From the NCBI GenBank assembly GCA_964390645.1, contig CAYMLL010000105.1:1-22045 (forward strand): a DNA stretch of 22,045 nucleotides, read 5' to 3'. Of this stretch, positions 17,101 to 22,045 are shown piece after piece. Positions within the stretch are counted from its first letter, which is position 1. Every line of letters begins with the position of its first letter. The position numbers and the translations under genes were made by a program. A model generated the notes under the pieces. It was not told the origin of the DNA, made no database searches, and saw only the letters and a program-made list of their open reading frames with translations. This stretch comes from CAYMLL01 sp964390645. Lineage in GTDB: Bacteria > Planctomycetota > UBA8108.

Positions 17101-18005
17101 CGATCGGCGGGTGGACCGGAAAGAACGTCTACCTCTACCATCATCCCGACGGCCGCTGGCGCTTCATCCCGTGGGATCACGACGTGGCATTCGGCGCGGC
17201 CGCGCTGCTCGGAGAGCACAACGCGCGCGCGTATCTCTACACGCCTCACTTCCCCGAGATCCGCCGGCTGCTCCGGCGACCCGCGCTCGATCGGAAGTTC
17301 AACGGCGAGCTGGTGCGCCTTCTCGACGAGGACTACGACCGTGGCGTCATCGATCCGGTGCTCGACGCGACGTACTCCTTGCTCTCGGCGAGCTCCGGGG
17401 CACGGCCGCCCAACGGCATCAAGAGCTTCGTGAACGCGCGCCGAGCGTTCATGCTCTCCCGGATCGACGACCCCGAGGCGCTGACGATCGAGACGAACGG
17501 CGGAGACGCGTTCACGACGGACACCTCGCCGGTTACGCTCTCGGGCAAGGCGCCCTTCGACATCGACACGCTGCTGATAAGCGGCTCCGCCGACGAGGAG
17601 CCTCCGTCGGTGCAGTGGACCGACCGGGAGACATGGAGCGTGGACGTGGTGTTGCGCGTCGGCCCGCAGTCGGTCTCCATCATCGGCTCCGACCGGCGTG
17701 GAGATCTCGTCGACGCCCTGTCGATCGGCATCACTTACGAGCCTTCCTTCGTGCCGTTCGTGCGCGGTGACTCGACCCGCGACGGCCACGTGAACCTGAC
17801 GGACGCCGTCGTCACCCTCGACTACCTCTTTCGTGGCCGCGAGATCACGTGTGCCGACGCCGTCGACGCGGACGACTCGGGCGAGGTCAACCTGACGGAC
17901 GCCGTCTTTATCCTCGACTACCTCTTCCGTGGCGGTGGCGCGCCGCCGTCGCCTTTTCCGGTTGCCGGCGAGGATCCGACCGTGGACGAGCTCGGCTGCG
18001 AGTGA
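14124..18005 (+). CDS. Secreted lamin-tail / CotH kinase-like / dockerin protein
   Basis: This 1293-aa exported protein has a signal peptide (1-30, ending near AHVDA-HA). A lamin-tail domain spans about 31-160, a divergent one about 190-315, and a third about 320-450. The first and third share GIEGVLGPF and a 17-base identical DNA word (14442-14458 and 15300-15316). A CBM-like jelly-roll region (about 470-610) and an Ig-like domain (about 628-718) follow. CotH spans about 750-1115: RYRGSPYLRRD, K809, GLYKID (K900), NVYLY and the metal/catalytic motif PWDHDVAFG (D1018, D1020). The C-terminal dockerin (about 1213-1293) has two EF-hand-like loops (DSTRDGHVNLTD and DADDSGEVNLTD). CotH proteins are atypical protein kinases; lamin-tail domains bind nucleic acid or cell-surface material. 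GGAGG at 14110-14114 lies nine bases before the ATG. The domain order is firm; the target is not known. Confidence 0.92.
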   Translation: MSGWAARPRRSCWSLFCLLVAWIGAHVDAHARILFVEVHYHPRASVDPQETLEFVEIFNDEPLDFDISDYQLAGGIAFRFPRGTIVPARSVVVVARDPERLQEVYGIEGVLGPFFGRLDNGGDELTLLDTGGSTVSRLRYNDRGRWPAAADGAGPSLVLRDELLAVAESESWGWSVSEGGTPGVVSFETVTSGVVINEVSRAADGAFVELVCVDRRGVDLDGHRLTYDPAGAAGHVFPEGSRLRWRDRIAVATADLGFELDPLDQRLYLFAPGAGVVVDARYLRTAPERGSEGRFPDGALRWLRLDPPTRGEANRLAPTVPLVINEIHYHPHSEDRREEFVELTNIGAEPVDLEGFEFSSGVRFVFPPGTVIAPGGFVVVASDPGVVEALHGIEGVLGPFVGTLADGGEMLRLIDRTSQPVDEVRYRDDGSWSRWPDGDGPSLELVDARSDNSAGSAWLESDHGAASEWGQYEYTARQNGGDSELHIHLMGAGDMLIDDIEIVQVGDDVNLIPGGSFDGDDPLRSWRIEGTHIDSRLEPGGGVDGTAALRIVASKRGDSRVNRIERQTTGNMVRNREYTVRFKARWLRGADGIMTRSFNHGIARVTRVAVPRGGGTPGAQNSRSLPDGGPTISGVTQAPALPAPDDPVTVTCRVGDPDGVAGVTLHWRLDGDDDFTDITMSDDGVGPDELESDGIYSATIAGAGSVRSVAELFVSARDGGGLDRVFPAGAPGTTLIYQYDDRVAPTDVPAYRVILRERDHRELRTRSPLSNHVLPASLVVEGRAIRHLGGLRYRGSPYLRRDSITGSQKGLRVNLPEEQSLRTSTRVTLDEQAADVTLQVDRLVRSLLQKAGGVQYGERRHVHLIYRGVSHGTYEEVLTVDPAYLERAYGPDGADGGLYKIDAHYEISDSGGFGNPRFTSWRYSEEEETFRFIYKKRSHEKQDDFTDLIELLDLMDQRRTSGEEFDARVADLIDIDQWVRGMAVYRACEDWDTIGGWTGKNVYLYHHPDGRWRFIPWDHDVAFGAAALLGEHNARAYLYTPHFPEIRRLLRRPALDRKFNGELVRLLDEDYDRGVIDPVLDATYSLLSASSGARPPNGIKSFVNARRAFMLSRIDDPEALTIETNGGDAFTTDTSPVTLSGKAPFDIDTLLISGSADEEPPSVQWTDRETWSVDVVLRVGPQSVSIIGSDRRGDLVDALSIGITYEPSFVPFVRGDSTRDGHVNLTDAVVTLDYLFRGREITCADAVDADDSGEVNLTDAVFILDYLFRGGGAPPSPFPVAGEDPTVDELGCE
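17793..17926 (+). repeat. 96-bp tandem repeat encoding the two dockerin calcium loops
   Basis: An 18-base word (AACCTGACGGACGCCGTC) at 17793-17810 recurs at 17889-17906. A 14-base word (CTCGACTACCTCTT) at 17817-17830 recurs at 17913-17926. Both have an offset of exactly 96 bases, or 32 codons. Identity at DNA level, not just protein level, suggests a recent or converted duplication of the dockerin segment. Confidence 0.85.
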
Positions 18006-18012
18006 CCCGTCG

Positions 18013-19194
18013 CTACTCGACGCCGCCGCCCAGCAGCGGCTCGTCGAGCGCGCGGATGCTCGCGTTCGGCAGCCCATCGGGCCAGTTTTTCTTCGCGAGT
18101 CTCATCGCGCGGATGGCGAGCGACAGGTGCTTGCGCTTTGTCTCGCGGTAGAACTGTGCCGCCTTCTTGCCGAGCTTCGGGCGTCCGTGAAGCGGCTTGT
18201 CCGAGACGCACAGGAGCGTCGCGTTCGGGATGCGGTATCGAAAGCCGTTTGCGGCGACGGTCGCCGACTCCATGTCGATGGCCACGCTGCGGCTGAGGCG
18301 AAGGTCGCCGCGCGTCTTCTTCAGGGCGAGCTCCCAGTTGCGATCGGCGGTCGTGTAGACCGTCCCCAGCCGGTACGAGAGCCCTTCCTCGTCGAGCACC
18401 TTGTGAAGGCAGACGTTGAGGGGGAAGCTGGGGGTGATCGGCACGCCGAGCGGCAGCAGGTCGTCGAGGATACGGTCGGCGCGCATGTAGCCGGACGCGA
18501 GCACGTAGTCGCCGATCTCCTGGTGGTTGCGGATACCGCCGCAGTGTCCGACCATCACCATCGCGTCGGGGCGGAGCACGGCGAGATGGTCGGTAAAGTT
18601 CTTCGCGTTCGACGGACCGACGCCGATGTTGACGATGCTGACACCGAGGTTGTCGTCCATCACCTTGTGGTACGCCGGCATCTGCACGTCACTTCCGGGG
18701 CGCAGGCAGTCCGGGAACTCCTCCTCGAAGGCGCTCATGTGCATGCCGTAGTTCGTCAGCAGCACGAAGCGCTGGAAGTTACTCGCCTTCGTGCCGGTGT
18801 AGTGCTCGAGTCGCTCGATCGACAGCTCGACGCGCTCGGGAGTGAAGAGGAAGAGCTTCTTCTGCGTCAGGTCCCAGTCGCGCTCGTCGAGGCGAGCGAG
18901 CAGCGAGACGTCGTCGAGCGTCACGATCGGCCGCGACGGCTCGATTCGCACGACTGCTCCCTTCTCGAGCAGGCTCCGGATCTCCCGCGAGAGGTACCAG
19001 CCGCAGGTGGCCGGCCGTGCGACCTCGCCGTTGATCGTCGGGTTGTGTGTCGACCACGAGCGCAAGACGGTGAGCCGGGGATAGTGGCCGTCCTCGTAGA
19101 TCTCGTTCATGCGGGTGATCGCCGCACTGATGCGCTGGGCGAGAGCCTCTTCGGTGTCGTTCGCCCGGCTGCGGAGTTCGAGTGTCTGAGACAT
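18013..19194 (-). CDS. amn: AMP nucleosidase
   Basis: The enzyme hydrolyses AMP to adenine and ribose 5-phosphate in the cytoplasm, adjusting adenylate pools and purine salvage. The 393-aa sequence has the Amn core: LEHYTGT and FVLLTNYG (about 130-150), GHCGGIRNHQEIGDYVLA (216-233), DMESATVAANGFR (307-319) and CVSDKPLHG (329-337). These match E. coli Amn closely as I recall it. E. coli Amn is about 484 residues; this one is shorter mainly in the N-terminal regulatory part, though GHYPRLTV and YLSREIRSLL keep the family pattern there. The ATG at 19194 has GAGG only a few bases upstream. It lies 50 bases after miaE on the same strand, with a hairpin between, and its stop is seven bases from the convergent CotH gene stop. 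Confidence 0.9.
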   Translation of the reverse strand: MSQTLELRSRANDTEEALAQRISAAITRMNEIYEDGHYPRLTVLRSWSTHNPTINGEVARPATCGWYLSREIRSLLEKGAVVRIEPSRPIVTLDDVSLLARLDERDWDLTQKKLFLFTPERVELSIERLEHYTGTKASNFQRFVLLTNYGMHMSAFEEEFPDCLRPGSDVQMPAYHKVMDDNLGVSIVNIGVGPSNAKNFTDHLAVLRPDAMVMVGHCGGIRNHQEIGDYVLASGYMRADRILDDLLPLGVPITPSFPLNVCLHKVLDEEGLSYRLGTVYTTADRNWELALKKTRGDLRLSRSVAIDMESATVAANGFRYRIPNATLLCVSDKPLHGRPKLGKKAAQFYRETKRKHLSLAIRAMRLAKKNWPDGLPNASIRALDEPLLGGGVE

Positions 19195-19206
19195 GTTCCT
19201 CGGACT

Positions 19207-19212
19207 ATTCTA
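19207..19212 (-). promoter_or_regulatory. Possible -10 hexamer (TAGAAT) for amn
   Basis: The minus strand reads TAGAAT, one mismatch from TATAAT, downstream of the miaE-amn hairpin and 12 bases before the amn ATG. No -35 match is seen and the leader would be very short, so this is weak. It would let amn be read separately from the symporter operon. Confidence 0.25.
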
Positions 19213-19215
19213 CCA

Positions 19216-19242
19216 GCCCCGTCGCGGAACAGCCGCCGGGGC
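19216..19242 (-). terminator. Hairpin between miaE and amn
   Basis: GCCCCG pairs with CGGGGC (6 bp), and inside it GCGG pairs with CCGC around CTGTT, with a two-base bulge. It starts just after the miaE stop on the minus strand. There is no U-tract, so it may attenuate rather than end transcription into amn. Confidence 0.45.
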
Positions 19243-19244
19243 GA

Positions 19245-19838
19245 TTACCGGACCGGCGGACCGGAGTGAATCCGCGACCCGCACGGCAACGAGCGGATCA
19301 AGCCGGCCTCGAAGGTGCGCAGCTCCTCGAGGCGCTCGGCGGTCCTCGGCTCTCCGGCCGTGTCTACTCCCAGCGCCAGAAAGAGGAGGTAGTGGTTCAC
19401 CTCGCTGGCGTAGAGGTCCTCGTAGAAGCCGCCGAGCGGGCTGCCGCGCGCCTCCTTCGCGAGGAGCCGGAAGCGCTCCGCGCTGCGCGCCTCGATGAGG
19501 CCGCAGACGAGCAGCAGGTCGAGGTAGTCGTTGTTGCCATCCACCCCGATGTGACGGCGCAGCGCCCGAGCGTACTCGTTGCCGCCCTTCTCCCGGCGGA
19601 CGTCCGGGTACGCCTTCAGGAAGCGCTCGACCTGCGCGGCGTGGTCATTCTCTTCCTCGGCGAGGTCGTGCATGAGCTTGTCTAACCGCGGGTGCTCGGC
19701 ACCGTGCGACCCGAGAAGCGAAAGTGCCATCGCGGCCGCCTTGCGCTCGCAGAAGAGATGGTCGAGGAGGAGCTCGCCAGGATTTTCGAGCGCCATCGAG
19801 GCCCAGTCATCCGGAGTCTCGAACTTCAGCTCGAGCAC
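19245..19838 (-). CDS. miaE: tRNA-(ms2io6A)-hydroxylase, MiaE family
   Basis: MiaE is a cytoplasmic non-heme di-iron monooxygenase that hydroxylates the isopentenyl group of ms2i6A37 in tRNAs reading UNN codons, using O2. The 197-aa protein has ferritin-like ligands in the expected spacing: E31 (CERKAA), E63 and H66 (ExxH in EENDH), E116 (IEARSAERF) and E146 and H149 (ExxH in SEVNHY). The stretches LLDHLFCERKAA and LIEARSAERF match MiaE as I recall it. Length is normal for the short family form. The start is GTG at 19838, only four bases after the symporter stop, so translation is probably coupled. No miaA or miaB is in the window. Confidence 0.88.
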   Translation of the reverse strand: MLELKFETPDDWASMALENPGELLLDHLFCERKAAAMALSLLGSHGAEHPRLDKLMHDLAEEENDHAAQVERFLKAYPDVRREKGGNEYARALRRHIGVDGNNDYLDLLLVCGLIEARSAERFRLLAKEARGSPLGGFYEDLYASEVNHYLLFLALGVDTAGEPRTAERLEELRTFEAGLIRSLPCGSRIHSGPPVR

Positions 19839-19842
19839 GGGG

Positions 19843-21669
19843 TCAGAGCTCCGGTGTGGAGTCGATGTCGACGGCGGCGCCGGCGTCCTCCGGCTCGCGG
19901 ATGCTCTCGATCATGTCGCGCACCTTCTGCGACGGCGAAGGGAAGAGCGGCGACAGGGCGAGCGTCACCGCGAAGTTGAGCGCCATGCCGACCGTGCCGA
20001 TACCCTGCGCCTTGATGCCGAAGCACCAGGCGGGCATCTCGAAGTAGACCTGCCCGATGATGTAGGTAGCCGTGAAGCCGATGCCGACCAGCATGCCGAA
20101 GATGGCGGGGATCGTGCCGACACGTTTGTTGAAGATGCCCAGCACGATGGCGGGGAAGAAGCTCGCCGCGGCCAGCCCGAAGGCGAAGGCGACCACCTGG
20201 CTGACGAAGCCCGGCGGGTAGATGCCGAAGAGCCCGGCGATGACAACCGCGATGCCGATCACGCCGCGGCCGACCAGCAGCCTCTTGGCCTCCGAGGCCT
20301 CGGGGTTGATCATGCGGTAGTAGACGTCGTGGGCGACGCTCGATGAGACCACCAGCAGGAGGCCGCTGGCGGTGGAGAGGGCGGCGGCCAGACCGCCGGC
20401 CGCGACCAGCGCGATGATCCACGCGTACAGATTCGCCATCTCCGGTGTCGCCAGGACGATGATATCCTTGTCCGGCCCACGGATCTTTGCATGGCCGTTG
20501 AGGATCTTGCGGGCCTCGTCTCTCTCGGCCCCCCGGCTGGCGATTATCTTGTTCCAGCCGAGCGCAGCCGCTTCGCCTGTGAGCCTGCCCTTGTTGAAGA
20601 CCTCGTTGTCTTCCCTGTTGGAGTACTTCAGCTTGCCGTCGCCATCATCGAGCCAGAGGATGAGCCCCGTCTTCTCCCAGCTCTCGAACCAGTCGGGCAG
20701 CTCTTGCTGGGTCTTGCCGTCGATGCTGTTGATCATGTAGTAGCGGGCGAAGGCGGCGGTGGCCGGCGCGGTCAGGTAGAGCATCGCGATGAAGAGAAGC
20801 GCCCAGAAAGCGCTCCAGCGCGCCGCCTTGACGTTCTTGACCGTGTAGAAGCGCACGATGACGTGCGGCAGGCCGGCGGTCCCGGCCATCAGCGCCAGGG
20901 TCACGCAGAACACGTTGAGCATGGCGTTGCCGCCGAAGGCGTCCGTGTAGCGCGAGAAGCCGAGATCGGTGTTGATCTGGTTGAGCTTCTCGAGGAGCCC
21001 GGTTCCCTCGCCATCCCCGGTGATCAGCTCGCTTCCCAGCCCGAGCTGGGGGATCGGATTGCCGGTGAGCTTGAAGCTGATGGCGATGGCCGGAATCAGG
21101 AACGCGGTGATCAGGACCCAGTACTGGGCCACCTGGGTCCAGGTGATGCCTTTCATGCCGCCGAGGGTGGCGTAGATGAAGACGATCGCCATGCCGATCA
21201 TGACCCCGTGCGAAATATCCACCTCCAGGAAGCGCGAAAAGACGACGCCAACGCCGCGCATCTGCCCGGCCACGTAGGTGAAGCTCACGAAGATGGCGCA
21301 GAGGACGGCGACCGAGCGGGCGACGTTCGATGCGTAGCGGTCGCCGACGAAGTCCGGCACGGTGAAGTGACCGAACTTTCTCAGGTAGGGCGCCAGCAGG
21401 AGAGCCAGCAACACATAGCCCCCGGTCCAGCCCATCAGGTACTGGCCGCCGGCATAGCCCATGGTCGAGATCAACCCGGCCATCGAGATGAAGGAGGCCG
21501 CGCTCATCCAGTCCGCCGCGGTCGCCATGCCGTTGGCGGCAGCCGGAACGCCCTGGCCGGCGACGTAGAACCCCTTGGTGTCGCGCACCCGGCTGATCCA
21601 GGCGATCACCAGGTAGAGGGCGAAGGATGCTCCGACGAAGATGATGGTCCAGACGGTCACCGGGCTCAT
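19843..21669 (-). CDS. Sodium:solute symporter large subunit, VC_2705 subfamily
   Basis: This 608-aa inner-membrane symporter of the SSS family resembles acetate permease ActP and probably imports a small carboxylate with Na+. About 13 membrane segments are visible. Family stretches include FYVAGQGVPAAANGMATAADW (TM2 region, about 34-54), GGMKGITWTQVAQYW (170-184) and ALSTASGLLLVVSSSVAHD (about 430-448, the Na+ site helix with Ser/Thr). A hydrophilic insert of about 85 residues (315-403, including WLDDGDGKL) is typical of the VC_2705 subfamily, which works with a DUF4212 small subunit. That subunit is encoded directly upstream and overlaps the start by ATGA. The ATG at 21669 is thus well supported. 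The substrate is not shown by the sequence. Confidence 0.92.
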   Translation of the reverse strand: MSPVTVWTIIFVGASFALYLVIAWISRVRDTKGFYVAGQGVPAAANGMATAADWMSAASFISMAGLISTMGYAGGQYLMGWTGGYVLLALLLAPYLRKFGHFTVPDFVGDRYASNVARSVAVLCAIFVSFTYVAGQMRGVGVVFSRFLEVDISHGVMIGMAIVFIYATLGGMKGITWTQVAQYWVLITAFLIPAIAISFKLTGNPIPQLGLGSELITGDGEGTGLLEKLNQINTDLGFSRYTDAFGGNAMLNVFCVTLALMAGTAGLPHVIVRFYTVKNVKAARWSAFWALLFIAMLYLTAPATAAFARYYMINSIDGKTQQELPDWFESWEKTGLILWLDDGDGKLKYSNREDNEVFNKGRLTGEAAALGWNKIIASRGAERDEARKILNGHAKIRGPDKDIIVLATPEMANLYAWIIALVAAGGLAAALSTASGLLLVVSSSVAHDVYYRMINPEASEAKRLLVGRGVIGIAVVIAGLFGIYPPGFVSQVVAFAFGLAAASFFPAIVLGIFNKRVGTIPAIFGMLVGIGFTATYIIGQVYFEMPAWCFGIKAQGIGTVGMALNFAVTLALSPLFPSPSQKVRDMIESIREPEDAGAAVDIDSTPEL

Positions 21670-22001
21670 GGTCTTGCCGGCCCTCGGGACTCCGCTCGAA
21701 TCCGCTCGAGCTCGACATGGTGCTCGGCGTCGAGACGATTGAGCAGGAGGGCGTAAATGAGGATCAGCACGACGAAGACCGCGATGCTGCCTTGCTGCGC
21801 GAACCAGAAGCCGAGCGGGATGCCGAGAAAGTCGAGCTGGTTGAGCCAGTCGGCGAGGAGCACGCCGCAGCCGAGGCCGACGAACGCCCAGACGGCGAGC
21901 AGCACCGTCATGATGCGGACGTTCTTCCGCCAGTAGCGATCAACCGCTGCGGCGACGCGCGGATCGCGAACGTCGACCGATGGTTTCTCGGCGTTCGACA
22001 T
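21666..22001 (-). CDS. DUF4212 sodium/substrate symporter small subunit
   Basis: This 111-aa inner-membrane protein has two membrane segments (about 30-50 and 68-88) and a charged C-terminal tail. The pattern RYWRKNVRIM before the first segment and PLGFWFAQQGSI before the second are characteristic of DUF4212, which is found immediately upstream of VC_2705-type symporters and is thought to be their small subunit. Its stop overlaps the symporter start by four bases (ATGA), a classic coupling. The ATG at 22001 has only a weak GGGA eight bases upstream. It is the first gene of the minus-strand series; only 44 bases of its upstream region are in the window, with no clear promoter. Confidence 0.92.
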   Translation of the reverse strand: MSNAEKPSVDVRDPRVAAAVDRYWRKNVRIMTVLLAVWAFVGLGCGVLLADWLNQLDFLGIPLGFWFAQQGSIAVFVVLILIYALLLNRLDAEHHVELERIRAESRGPARP

Positions 22002-22045
22002 CGAATGAATCCCGGGAACCCGTGAGAGGCCACATGGTACCGATC

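Noticed and set aside
17929..19269. 446-aa plus-strand frame opposite amn
   Set aside because: Shadow of amn, and it would overlap the end of the CotH gene in another frame; no family motif.
20491..21756. 421-aa plus-strand frame opposite the symporter
   Set aside because: Lacks hydrophobic segments or motifs and is rich in E, D, G and R, as expected for the complement of membrane-protein codons.

Overview
This is high-GC bacterial DNA packed with protein genes. I see no rRNA, tRNA, CRISPR array, insertion sequence or phage gene. The lineage is most likely Planctomycetota or a close relative. That inference rests on four things: a secreted CotH/lamin-tail protein ending in a dockerin of the DAV..LDYLFRGG..PPxPFP type, a secreted PQQ-like propeller with a methyltransferase domain inside it, a membrane-anchored Ser/Thr kinase, and weak or missing Shine-Dalgarno sites at many starts. 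No marker gene confirms it.

Region 1 (1-6639) reads on the minus strand. In transcription order it holds an unrecognised 390-aa repeat-rich (propeller-like) protein, a 996-aa secreted PQQ-like propeller/methyltransferase fusion, an NtrB-like sensor histidine kinase, and an NtrC-type response regulator cut by the window edge. Kinase and regulator overlap by one base (TGATG).

Region 2 (6640-10240) has a DUF502 membrane protein on the plus strand. Converging on it is a minus-strand pair: a siroheme nitrite/sulfite reductase with an extra helical tail, then a 206-aa uncharacterised protein ending in cysteine. A clean 8-bp inverted repeat sits in the 40-bp convergent gap.

Region 3 (10241-18005) has a transmembrane Ser/Thr kinase (+), an FGGY sugar kinase (-), and a 1293-aa secreted lamin-tail/CotH/dockerin protein (+). 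Region 4 (18013-22001) is a compact minus-strand series: DUF4212 small subunit, VC_2705-type Na+/solute symporter, MiaE tRNA hydroxylase, AMP nucleosidase. Junctions are -4, +4 and +50 bases, so the first three look like one operon and amn may be read from it or from its own promoter.

No gene-free stretch exceeds 300 bases. The longest are 10241-10519 (divergent promoter region, no strong element seen), 2163-2400 (a hairpin and a 10-bp palindrome), 13920-14123 and 6640-6791 (divergent promoter regions sharing the word GATCTTATCA). The best candidates for new biology are the propeller/methyltransferase fusion, the reductase with its cysteine-ended partner, and the symporter-miaE-amn cluster. 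No wholly new multi-gene system is evident.
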